In this document: piece by piece, positions 1 to 12,000 of the stretch
How the letters are laid out: every line of letters begins with the position of its first letter
Position numbering within the stretch: position 1 is the first letter of the stretch
The notes under the pieces: generated by a model
Databases searched by the model: none
The model's input: the letters and a program-made list of their open reading frames with translations, nothing else
What the model was told of the DNA's origin: nothing
Translations under genes and position numbers: made by a program
DNA from: Bimastos eiseni
Taxonomy: Eukaryota > Annelida > Clitellata > Crassiclitellata > Lumbricidae
Reading direction: 5' to 3'
NCBI GenBank assembly: GCA_959347315.1
Contig: OY365808.1
Coordinates: 4,455,705 to 4,519,704 of the forward strand
DNA: 64,000 bases

Positions 1-360
1 CGAGGCAGAATATTGATATTAGATGAGGGTTCGTTCATACTCGACGTCCTCAGAACGTGCAAGATTCATGACCGGCATCAAAAACTGCCATTGTGAAAGT
101 TAGCAAGTATCTTGTCTATTTTACACAAATTACAAATATATTTAAACACAGAGATAGGAAAGTTGCCTGAAAACTACAACAGACTGACCAAAATGAAAAT
201 ATTACCTGAACACAACTTTAATTTATCAAACAAATAGCAATCATATCACGATTTTAGCCCGGCGCTAGGTGCCGCTAGATAAAAAAAGTTAGCTTTTATA
301 GCGGCAGTCTATGTTATATTTCTGGCCATAAATCTTGACATGTTGTTGCATAGCAATAAA

Positions 361-420
361 CGAATATCATCGTCGTCGTCGTTGTCATCATCATCATCAT
401 GACGACGACGATGATATTCG
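361..420. repeat. Perfect 20-bp inverted repeat with CAT-repeat loop
   Basis: Positions 361-380 (starting CGAATATCATCG) are the exact reverse complement of 401-420. The 20-base loop is made of TCA/CAT triplets. The arms themselves consist of CGT/GAC triplets, so the structure probably grew from a trinucleotide repeat. No transposase or target-site duplication is visible around it. Confidence 0.85.
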
Positions 421-485
421 TGCTGGCAGAATCCAGACTGTGAGATCCTTCGTTTGGTCTTAACTATAATAAGCTCTTCTTGTGG

Positions 486-712
486 CACGGTGACCGATCG
501 GTATATCACGATCGGCTCGTATCACTCAGTGTACGCCGAGTGAGCGGGTTCGATTCCGAGGCGGTCACTACAGTAGGGACCTTGAGGAAGTCCTTCGCGA
601 ACAATTGCTCTGCGGTACAACTGCAATTGCGAAGTTGAGGTGTGTGCACTTCTGAGCAAAAGATGATGAAAGAAGGGCGATATCAAATTTCAAGAATTTC
701 CATTTCTGAATC
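486..712 (+). mobile_element. tRNA-derived SINE, copy 1
   Basis: The head looks like a tRNA: GTGACCG near 489 pairs with CGGTCAC near 562, and a Pol III B-box (GGTTCGATTCC) lies at about 547-557. The body runs GACCTTGAGGAAGTCC, AACAATTGCTCTGC, GAGGTGTGTGCACTTCTGAG and ends near GAAGGGCGATATC. Three reverse-strand copies of the same arrangement occur at about 7835-7985, 48708-48908 and 50144-50352, so this is a dispersed family, not a tRNA gene. The cloverleaf is degraded and the A-box is not clear. Confidence 0.75.
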
Positions 713-1734
713 ACGATCTTCAACTGATTAGATCAAAGAATTGAGCACACTCGTTTGTTTGAGTTAACCGTAAAACTTGAAAATGCTCAAACCCTACTTT
801 AAAGAATTATGTTTTTTTTACTAACAAGATCGAGGCGTCCCACAAACCATGCAGTGTGCACAGGTCCAGAAAACTATCAAATCAAGGGCAAATTCGGATT
901 TCCAGGGAAATTATGCCTCATATGATGGTAAAATATAAATATGCATAGGGCGATTGCGCCGATTAGGGCCTATGCTATTAACTTTCTACATTTATAATTT
1001 CTTAAAATCTAAATAGAGCCCATTGTAACTTGTAAGAACGCCTTTACCTCCATGCATATCTCTGCTTGCTGTAGCATTAGCTAATTTTGACTTTTTTGAG
1101 TGTACGACTGACTGCTTTAAAGCAAAGAAAAGAGGTTCAGCATATTTAAAAGTGTTGATTTAATAATATTCGAATACTTTACATAACGTTCTACCAACGT
1201 TAGCAATATGTCTAAGCCCTCTATTACTCGAATAATTCAACATATGGTTTACCCAATTTTCCCATAAACCAGCGCGTATCCCTTGCCTAGATAGTTTCAA
1301 AACACGCACGAAGAAGGCGATTTATAGCAGTGCTATTGTAATGTAAACTACGATCCCGAAATGTCGATTGATGTGTTTTCTCGCTCAACACAATGTCGCT
1401 AGGCTTGATAAATGACAAAAACTGAATGACAAGATGAACGCCTAAAGGTTACTCGCGACAGTTTCATTTCATCGGTATGTTATAAATATAATTTCGCAAT
1501 GTTGAAGCTCCGTTTGAATATTTGGTCTACGGTTCGAATCCAGTCTCATATCCTATCGCTTATTCACCCAGCAACGTTTTATTGCCACCCCACAGTATGA
1601 CAAACCAGACGTCAGAGAATTCCAGAGGGCCAACTTTATAGTGTCAATTCCGTTCGTTTCACAGTTATTATTCAAAGAATCGTAATCGTAATCTCCAAAT
1701 TTCGAGAGCACCACTTAAAAGTTAAGCGCAGGGC
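713..1734. other. Non-genic stretch
   Basis: AT-rich sequence with no convincing exon. A B-box-like string (GGTTCGAATCC) at about 1531-1541 may be a worn SINE head, but no body typical of the other SINE copies follows it. Confidence 0.4.
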
Positions 1735-2835
1735 ACCAGCTTATTCACGAGCGCAGCGTCAAATCGAAAAGGTTGTCCAAAGGATAGTCCGGGGGGCGGT
1801 CAGAGTTCTGTTTCCAGGAGGTCAGCAGGGAGGCAGAGTAGCTGTTAAGGAGAATGTCCCTTTGGTCGAGGATTGACAGGTGGGCTGTCAAGTAATGAGT
1901 CTAAATAAGAGTTCTTGAAAAGGTGGTACTTAAGTTTAGAATGGAAAGCCCACAGGCGCTAGGGACAGATGATGTTGCATGACAGGCAGTGATGGTGAAG
2001 GAAACGAGAAGGCACGAAATTCAGGAGGAAGGTCGTTCCAGAGATGAGATGCAGCGTTTGATATGGCGCAGTTGGAGAACTTGAGAAGAGATGTAATTGG
2101 GGGTCGAGTGAGGGTGAGGTAAGAGGATGATCGGATAGAGTGGGTTGGCTGGATGGTGAGGAGTTTGCAAAGATATTTGGGCTGAGAATATCGTATGGAG
2201 TTGTAAGTTAGCGATAAGATTTTGAAGTGAATGTGCTCTGGGATTTTTAGCCAGTGAAGTGATTTGAGAATTTTAGTGCTGTGATGATGCTTGGGTGTTC
2301 TGGTGACGGCTCTGGCTAATTAGTTTTGGATTAATTGTAAACGTTTGATTTGCATAACTTCAAGGTTGAGGATAAGGGAGTTGCAGTAATCAAGCTTGGT
2401 GTGGACAATGGAGGTAGCAATGGTGGAAGCAGTTTTGAAATCAAGCATGGGTCGGATGCGGCAGAGGTCGCGAATGTGCATAAAACAGGAGCGAGAGAGG
2501 TTTGAGATGTGATTGGAGAAAGAGAGATGAGGATAGAAGGTGACGCCAAAATTTTGGACTGGGGCATCTGAGGTGAAGGGAAGGGATGAAGAGTTAGTGG
2601 GCAAGTGAATTGCAGGGTCGAGTATTTTCTTGAATCAGTCAGGGAGGCCTATGAAGATAAATTCTGTCTTGGAAGGGTTGAGGCAGAGGAGGTTAGATGA
2701 CATCCATTCGGAGACTAAATTTACTGCATTCAGTATTTGTGCAATGGAGGTGAAATGGTGGGAAAAGCGGTTAGGGAGAAGGATATGTAGAGTTGGGTGT
2801 CATCTGCATACGAGTGGTGGTCAACAGAGGAGCTT
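1735..2835 (-). mobile_element. CR1/Jockey-like LINE reverse transcriptase, 3' fragment
   Basis: Read on the minus strand, this is the second half of a non-LTR retrotransposon reverse transcriptase, broken by frameshifts and stops. The catalytic YADD is intact at 2799-2810, in the context HSYADDTQLYISF. It is followed by LNPSKTEFIFIG, then the open segment at 2320-2604 with FTSDAPVQNFGV and TKLDYCNSL, then LKSLHWLKIPEHIHFKIL. The C-terminal part (RAFSLPSPS, FHSKLKYHLFKNSYLDS) reaches about 1800. The 5' part (endonuclease and RT fingers) is absent, which is usual for 5'-truncated LINE copies. Related tails occur at 21.5, 24.5, 29.4 and 39.6 kb. The clade is inferred from motif wording only. 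Confidence 0.8.
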
Positions 2836-3796
2836 TTATTATGTTCATCAAGCTTGGTAAAAGGTCATTTCTTTATTTATGGCATCCCAGTTAAAAAAAG
2901 TATTGCTGCTTCATTGCTCATTGTAATTTCTGGGAAGTGATGTGCATATTTTGTTTTAATTTCTTGTTGCATGAGTGTCAAATGTTAGCTACATAACATA
3001 TCCAGACTAAGAACTGTCCTACATTTCTTGCTGCAGCCTATAGTTGGATATTTGAATTCCAATTAGTTTTGGGATAGGGTTCAAGGTGAATTGACCATTG
3101 ATTGTTGTCTTGTGCATTATAATGTTTGTATATGAATGTATGCATGTATGCGATTAGATTGCATTTGGTATATTATATCGTTGCACAGGTAGCCGTCAAT
3201 CAATCAAGGTAACTTAATTTAGCACCTATTTGAGAAATCTACTCGGAGGCCAACCACAGTCAAATAGGACAGATTTAAGAGAGAGAAGATGAGGAGTTCC
3301 CAGATGAAGGTAAAATCGAGGTAGAAATCATGTAATGTAAATGGACATTTTTATTTCTGTAGCAACCGTGTATATGGCTTTTAAGCGCCCTTGTGGCTGC
3401 GTTATGGCGCTCTAGAGATTGTCCGTTTAATGGTTTTGATCATACCCTTTTTTACTGAATTGATCGGGAGAGATCCTTCACAAGCGCCCATCCTTTTCAT
3501 TGATGGTCAGGCCCCTAATGGTCCCTGTGAACCTACTATGCTAGCTCGAGATTCAGTCTCTGAAATGATGCTTACTCTGAATTCTGCAGAAAGCTAATGT
3601 AACTTACCAAACATATACTGTATATATACTGTATATATATATTATATATGTTGCATATGATATTGTTTGGTCGTGTCTGACTAGTCTTTGAGGAGACACT
3701 ATAAATGGGTGAATTGAAATATGATAATACATACAGATAGTTGCAGTCTTCAACCTCTATTGGATTATTTATGTTATTATTGTTCTGCTTGAAGTG
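2836..3796 (+). other. 5' flank of the LRSAM1-like gene
   Basis: No recognisable exon before the start codon at 3797. An open frame at 3391-3597 has no domain and no splice context and is not called. AT-dinucleotide runs lie near 3620-3650. No clear TATA or CCAAT arrangement is visible, so the promoter and any 5' non-coding exon are undefined. Confidence 0.4.
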
Positions 3797-6026
3797 ATGT
3801 CAATCTTCAAGCGGTCATTCAAGAGGTCTGGACAGCCATCGGCTGAGTCAAAGAGTCGTCTGGAGCACCAGCTCTATCTGGTCTGTTCATCAAAAGACAT
3901 ATTGTCTCTCTCTATATTTATGCTAAATTTGTGATGATTTTTTAACGACACCATTCCATATCGAAGATGATCTGGTCTTTCCCTCCTCCTTTCTCCAGGC
4001 ATGGGACTGGCACTGTCAAAGTCCAGACAGTCCTATTGCAATGAATATTTATATTATGTGTGCATCAACTGTCCAATTTGCTTCATTAGAACAAGACTCC
4101 TAATATAACCTGATATAATCTTCGTCATTGACTCCCTCAGTATTGGAACGAGCTCCCTTGATGCTTGCTTACCAGGGTCCATTCTGACAATTATATGTAT
4201 AAGCTTTCTTATCAATGGCATCCTACATTGAGAATTCATACATTCTTTTGAGCCATGCTGTGGTTGGAAGCACTTCCTTGTAGTAGCATTGAAGGGCTGC
4301 TATATAAATCTTTGTATTGAATAAATTGAGATGTTGATCTCAAAGCTAGTGTAGCTTTAAAATGTGAACACTTTTTTTATATCCTGTGTTGGTGACTCTT
4401 CCCACGATTCCCAAATGCGCCATGTACTTGTGTTTGCATGTGTTTCTTGATATGATTTTCTGTTTCAAATATTTGTATGCAATCTACTATTGTGAATTCA
4501 TTTCAATGCAAATAAAGTATTGTTCTTATTCAGTTTTTCTTTTAAGTTTTTAACTTCTGCTTTTAGTAAATTTAGTCATCTAATGATGAAACATCAGTCA
4601 ATGGAACTGGGCAACTGAAAGCAAAAAACCTACTTTGTCTGTCACACAGTTTAACCGTCTTGAATAGGACCTGAGCCCGAACGTTCCACGCCACAGGCCA
4701 AGCAAGCACTGCTGCCAATCTGCAACCCTGCCCTCTGAGCTGATCTGCTCATAAAAATGTGATGCTGACATGCGAGAAAGATTTATGACAAAATTTTCCG
4801 TGGTCTTTACACGAATTCTGCTATGTAGGCTGAAACCCAGTGTCTGGATAACGAGTACAATATGCTACAAGATAGACCACTTAGGTAATTAGAATTACAA
4901 ATTGGATGCAGTATGAATTTGAATGCACAGAAATGAGCGATTGTCTCGTGCTTAAGGAGCAGTGCTCTGTAAGAACTTCTTTGTTATAAATCTGCTATTG
5001 TTTTTTTTGCGTAGGCACGAGAATGTCCTGATCCTGTGTTTGATCTTTCGGCCTGTGATCTTTCTGAGGTAACGTCTAACTTTCTAATTTACTTTCGTCT
5101 GTCTCCATTGAATGAATCAGGATCTATCGCCTAATGAACGAGCTAATTATTGAGTTGATCAATAAATCATGTGATCAATCCATTAACAAATTAATGAATC
5201 AGTCGATTATTTCATAAGATTATAGATTGGTCAGTTTTTTAAAGCTTTTGCAAATGGTTCAAACTCTTTTAATCAAACTGTTTCTGTACGTTTCAGGTTC
5301 CTAAGGGCGTGTTCTCCTTGTGCAGGGTTCTTCAGAAGGAGGTCTGTACAGCACGCTTCCTGTTTACATAAATGTATTATGATTTGGATACGGATGGTAT
5401 CATGGTGTTGTTCGAGAGTGTCTCTCAGAGATATCTCTCTGAAGTGATGCTTTTTAAATGTCAGGTTGCAATTATTATATATATATATATAAACTTATGT
5501 TCATGGTGAGTGGCTGTCAGTCCTTCAAAGGATTAAGTTTTGTAGAGAAAACACTGAAATATAGTTGAAGATCGATGAAGACATATGAAGGTATATGAAG
5601 ATACTTGAAAGTATATGAAGATACACGCACTTCTATGTACATACAATGATTGTCTGATTGTTTTCTATAAGTTAATTGCTACTAATTGGTTGATTAAATG
5701 CCACTTATTGATTAATAATTTCTGTTTATTTGTGTTCAGAAGGTCAAGACATTTCCAGGCATGATGTCATTAAACACTGAAATGTGCTAACGTTGGATTC
5801 CGATGTGCTACTGAAGCTTTTATTTATTCTAGGTGTAGCATCATAACGAATTATTTCTACCTGGGAATCACAAAGAACAAAGACAATTATTTTATTCTCT
5901 TTGGTAACTTTTTACCCCATTCAGCTAATTTCTTTTTTATGTTTCTTGTAGACTCTGTTGATCCACACCAATAATCTTTCGTTTTTGAGGGGTGGTGGAA
6001 ATTACTCAGATTTATCTGCACTCCGG
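3797..6026 (+). CDS. LRSAM1: LRSAM1 exons 1-4: N-terminus and first repeat
   Basis: Exon 1 (28 codons) encodes [10 protein letters not shown] through RLEHQLYL and splices with donor GTCTGT to [18 protein letters not shown] (exon 2, after a T-rich tract and GTAG). Exon 3 gives [15 protein letters not shown] and exon 4 [12 protein letters not shown] through DLSALR. The joined text follows the human N-terminus residue for residue in the region RLE-Q--LA, D-S-C-LSE, VLQK, and L--HTN-L. All four introns are phase 0. Intron 1 (3881-5014) contains a SINE piece at about 3940-4040 and a short SINE tail near 4294. Confidence 0.9.
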
Positions 6027-9000
6027 GTAAGCAGGTCAACAGCTTTCATGATGAAACAGAGATGCAAATTTTACTGTAATTTGATACCATGTTTTCACAA
6101 AAGGGCCAATTATGCATGACGATAAATTCTATGAAAAATTGTGAATAAATTGTTGTTATATTTGACACAGATTAATCAGTATGTTATGGATGGTGCATAG
6201 TAAATGATATTATGATTTAATTTGATGGTTTCATTTATGGGTTAGTTCAATGTACCAGTTGAACTCCCTTGGGTTGTATCAATGCAATTTGTACATTGAA
6301 AAAACTATGAACAATTATTCATACTAAGAGTGACTAGCTTTTAAATACTTAATGATTCAATAGTAATTGATCTGAATGTAGTCATTCATTCATCCATATA
6401 TTGGAACAGTATTTACTTTGAATTGGTTGTGAGCTGGTAGAGGAGTCCTATGCACACAAATTTTGAGAATAAATGTTGAATTTTACCTTTGAGGTGGAGA
6501 GTTTGAGAGGACATGATTTGAACCCTATAAAGAGTGCCACTGAATAGCTATTCTGGAGAGGTGCTATATAAATCTAGAGATATGATGCAATAAGTTTTCA
6601 ACATGGCTTCTCCAGCTGATTGCAATTTTTTTATTTTTATTAAACTGGAAACAACCATCAATTGATTGCTTGTGTGTACGTTCTAATTTCAGTGTAAGCT
6701 TAATTGGAGTCAAAGGATTAGATTAAAATCTCGAGAGGTGGGCTTTTAAAAATCTAAGTATTCGTTGCATTAGAATATTAATGACGTCTTGGCTGATTTG
6801 ATCTCTTCAGATATTAGACCTGCATGACAACCAGCTGAAGGCATTGCCAGATGAAATGGGAGCTTTACAGAACTTGCAGATATTGAATGTCGAACGTAAT
6901 CAACTCCAGTCCCTACCAGAAAGTATTGCATCACTGTCTGCCTTACAAACTCTCAACCTCAAAGGCAAAGTTCAACATTTATTCTCAACTCTTTTGACAT
7001 ATTTTCTTCTTTGCTGGTTGGTTCCTTGGGTGTTCACTGCTCTATTTTTGTATTCATCTGTTGGTTGATTCATTCTGTTGACCTACATCCTTGGGCATTG
7101 ATTGGCTCTGATCGAATAATGATGCAACTCCAAAGAGTTAAAGACTAAAGGAAATATCAAGTATAACATGTACGCCCAAACACTGTCGTCTCTCATACCT
7201 ATTCACGAAACTTGATCTTAAGACTCTGAACATCCGGAGCCATCTGTTGGTGGGAATCCAGTGATTGGTTCCCTATGTGTCCGTAGGTAGTGGGCGCACC
7301 ATCAGTGCCTTTTTCTAGTTTACTGGGCCTTGCTTTACCGCCTCATTTAATAGGCTAGTTGCAATGGTAATTGCATCATATAGGCCAGTGTGAGATGCTT
7401 AGAAATGCACTATATTAATAGCCCTGATACGTGCTTGTATACATACATTGTGACATTACCAGCTTATTATGCTCATTCTTGATTGGGAACAGGGAACCAG
7501 CTCAAGTTTATTCCCGACTGCCTTTGTCGACTATGCAGCCTGCGGTTCCTTGATATCTCGGACAATTTCATCACACGCCTGCCAAGGGCTCTTTGCCATG
7601 TTAAGACCTTGGAGATGGTGATGCTGGATGCTGCCCGGATGGTATATCCAACTGCAGGTGAGCTTTGGCCATGATGCGATGGCCACGGTGAGATGGCATT
7701 AGATGGCGTAGTAGCACCATCAATTCATCATGTTAGTCTAGCTACATATTGCAACATTGGATAAATCATTGTTAACATTTTAACATGATACAATTCAACT
7801 GCACTTTGATATTGCCCTTTTACAAAGTTCAGATGTACACACAGGCTCAGATGGTCCAGATGCAATGATATTACAGAGCAACTGTGCAGGAAGTCTTGCT
7901 CAAGTTCCGTACACAGTAACTGCCTCGAATGAGGCTCGAACTCTCTGTGTTACAAGCTGATCGATCTAGCCAGTCGACCACCATGCTTTAATTATAACAC
8001 TCCTTCAGGATACTTACTCAGGGGCACAGATGTCCTAGCGGTGACTAAAAAGAATGGATTTTAGAGGAAAAGGCCGAGGAGTTTGTCCGAATGAATTATC
8101 ATCGTTAAAACACTGTTGTAATGTAGGTCACAGTTGAATCAGTTTATGTACGTACATCTTGGTGAAACTTTGAAGTCCAAGTTTGTAAAATGTTTTTCCA
8201 GTCTCTAGCTAGTCACTTTGCATATTATATTGAAGTGTTTTCTATATGATGTTTGTGAGATCGTTTATAATGAATGTAGTTGAATTTTGTTCTGTGTTAG
8301 CCATTTGTGCTCAAGGTACCGAAGCAACTATGAAGAGGCTCTGCAAGGGTGCGTTTTCTCATGTCTTCCTCTCTCCTATAGACCCTTAGGTGTTGGGTTC
8401 CTGTCAAATTGCTTCTCTGATCTACCAGTCTTCAAATGACCCTCAATCAATCGATTCCTTGGGCATCATGAGGACCCCGTGGTTTATGCGATTTTGCAAT
8501 TTTTCGCATAAATTGGCGGTTTTCGCATCAATTCCTAAATGGAAAGTTTATGCAAATTATTGCATAAAGTTCGGAAATTTGGGTCAGTGTTAACTATAAT
8601 TGACTTGTCTAGACTATTATTAGCCTATAGCGGCTATAGTTTTACCGACCAGGCGACGTTATTGTTGATGACTAGGACCCGTGGTTTATGTGAATTTTTG
8701 CATAATTTAAGAAACATTTTCGCATAACCCACAGATTCCTACGCATCATGGTCATGAGAAATGTCAGTGGAAGAGGAACAGTGCTATCAAAGTTATTAGG
8801 TTAGTTCTTATATGTGGGACTGAAGATATCTTTGCAGAATGTGCAGTGTGTGTTTGTACAGCAATTACCATATGAATGTGTGAAACGACATTATTTTACT
8901 CTACTGGTGGAGTGTACTGTTACATTCTTTGCATTGTAGATTCTGGCGTTTGTTACATTCCTCCTTCGATGGTGTTGCTGAATGTTCTACCATCTCCGGC

Positions 9001-12000
9001 AACACCAACACCAGATGCGAAAACTCGACTTGGCAGCGACTCTTCCGTTGAGGTTTGAAGAACAACGTTTCTCCAAATAGTCCTATACTTGGCATTCTTA
9101 CCTTCTAATATGATGATTTGTATGACACCATTTGATGTTGATTTAAGTTAAATTAAAATAATCATTATCTACATGTGAAGACAGGTTGAAATCTGATATA
9201 TAAGAGAAACAAGTTATATAGTGAAAGAAGAAGTGACACCATGGTAGGAAGAGAAGCCAGAAGCCAGGCTTTGGTAGGTAGAGAAATCAGAAGCTAGGCT
9301 ATGATTTGTAGAGAAACCATAAGCCAGGCTATGGTGGATAGAGAAACCAGAAGCTGGGGTATGATTTTTAGAGAAACCAGAAGCTATGCTATGATGGGTA
9401 GAGAAATCAGAGGCCAGGCTATGGTATGTAGAGAAACCAGAAGCTATGCTATGATGGGTAGAGAAATCAGAGGCCAGGCTATGGTATGTAGAGAAACCAG
9501 AAGCTATGCTATGATGGGTAGAGAAATCAGAGGCCAGGCTATGGTATGTAGAGAAACCAGAAGCTATGCTATGATGGGTAGAGAAATCAGAGGCCAGGCT
9601 ATGGTATGTAGAGAAACCAGAAGCTATGCTATGATGGGTAGAGAAATCAGAAGCTAGACTTCAGTAGGTAGAGAAACCAGAAGCTATGCTATGATGGGTA
9701 GAGAAATCAGAAGCTAGACTTCAGTAGGCAGAGAAACCAGAAGCTATGCTATGATGGGTAGAGAAATCAGAAGCTAGACTTCAGTAGGTAGAGAAACCAG
9801 AAGCTATGCTATGATGGGTAGAGAAATCAGAAGCTAGACTTCAGTAGGTAGAGAAACCAGAAGCTATGCTATGATGGGTAGAGAAATCAGAAGCTAGACT
9901 TCAGTAGGTAGAGAAACCAGAAGCTATGCTATGATGGGTAGAGAAATCAGAAGCTAGACTTCAGTAGGCAGAGAAACCAGAAGCTATGCTATGATGGGTA
10001 GAGAAATCAGAAGCTAGACTTCAGTAGGCAGAGAAACCAGAAGCTATGCTATGATGGGTAGAGAAATCAGAGGCCAGGCTATGGTATGTAGAGAAACCAG
10101 AAGCTATGCTATGATGGGTAGAGAAATCAGAGGCCAGGCTATGGTATGTAGAGAAACCAGAAGCTATGCTATGATGGGTAGAGAAATCAGAGGCCAGGCT
10201 ATGGTATGTAGAGAAACCAGAAGCTATGCTATGATGGGTAGAGAAATCAGAAGCTAGACTTCAGTAGGTAGAGAAACCAGAAGCTATGCTATGATGGGTA
10301 GAGAAATCAGAAGCTAGACTTCAGTAGGTAGAGAAACCAGAAGCTATGCTATGATGGGTAGAGAAATCAGAAGCTAGACTTCAGTAGGTAGAGAAACCAG
10401 AAGCTATGCTATGATGGGTAGAGAAATCAGAAGCTAGACTTCAGTAGGCAGAGAAACCAGAAGCTATGCTATGATGGGTAGAGAAATCAGAAGCTAGACT
10501 TCAGTAGGCAGAGAAACCAGAAGCTATGCTATGATGGGTAGAGAAATCAGAAGCTAGACTTCAGTAGGTAGAGAAACCAGAAGCTATGCTATGATGGGTA
10601 GAGAAATCAAAAGCTAGACTTCAGTAGGTAGAGAAACCAGAAGCTATGCTATGATGGGTAGAGAAACCACAAGCCAGGCTATGGTATGTAGAGAAATCAG
10701 AGGATAGTCTATGGTGGTTAGATAATCCAAAAGTCTCGCTTTAAGGTTATGGTTAATATTCTTGCGAACTCAGAGAGAGAGAGATGCGTCTTCATGTCTA
10801 CAAACCCTCTTCCTATTGGACACAGTAGGTCTGTGTGAAACATGAGTCCATCACTTTGAGTTGATATACAACAGGTTAAGTTCTACATCATGCTGTTGGC
10901 ATTTAAGTGAAATGGTTGACTTGTTTATCTGCATTGTGGCAACAATTGCCAATTTTCTCGTGCATTTATTTTTCTCTGTTTTTAGAACACTGTCATGCAG
11001 TATGAAAATCTAAAGGTAATTTAAATCTGCTTAACATGCTGGATTTTAATTAATTTTTGTGATATCTTTCATTACATTGTATTCACTCATTCATTCATTC
11101 ATTCATTCATTACAATGACTTTTATAACGCCGCTGTAAGGCTACTCAGGAGCGTTCCCGACCCCAGCATGGCAAAAAAGAAAGTTTTAGGGCGAGTATAT
11201 TGTATATCATTCAGCACTGTTTTAAGAATGTCACAAGGACATTTGACATGAGAAATTGATGATTTGAAACAACTTTTCTTCAGCTTGAATTTGTACGAAT
11301 GAATGAATGCAGAACCAGACTGCAGAGAAATAGTTGGTGAATATAAAGTGAAAAAATAGCCACAAAGCATGCTAGTGAACCCAACATTCTCCTGGATTAC
11401 CGTTCAGGTCAATTTCACCATATACACTCCTTCTGAATGTACAAGACAATGTTCAACTGCTGAAATAAGTAATATTAGTTATTATAGTGTAGATGTGTAT
11501 ATATATGTGTGTATATATATATTTTAGTATTATTTAAGTGTCGACCTCTGACCATCACAACTTTTGCCTCTTGATATGTGGGTGGCCCCCCCCTACAGGA
11601 CCTCGGTCCTTCTCGGGTCTTATCCTCTCTGTTGAACCTTACATGTCATATCAATTTATTATCAACTTTGTCATAAGTAAATGCCGAGGTCAATAAAAAC
11701 AATTTGTTTGTTGTTGTTTGTTTTCTGGCGGAACATGCCGGAATGGCGTTCCGGCACCTTGATTCAATTACTAACAAATAAAAATAGTAGTTGTGCAAAT
11801 ACTCTGGAATTTGACACACAAGGGCACAATTTAAATTTTCTACACTATAAAATTTATAGATAAGTGTAAAACAGGATATGACATAATTATATTGTGATCA
11901 TTGTGTACTATAGAATATATTTTATTTGGTGGCTAATTTTAACCTAATTTCTTTCAGCAATACAGATGTATTCTGCCACATTTTTTTAAGAAAAAAAGCA

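Noticed and set aside
489..568. Functional tRNA gene
   Set aside because: No clean A-box or anticodon stem; the same head is dispersed with a SINE body in three other places.
9301..10257. Repeated [13 protein letters not shown] frames, suggestive of a repeat protein
   Set aside because: Lies inside an intron of LRSAM1 whose flanking exons splice in phase; type B units introduce stops.
9240..10735. CRISPR-like regular array
   Set aside because: Units are contiguous with no unique spacers, and the DNA is clearly animal nuclear.
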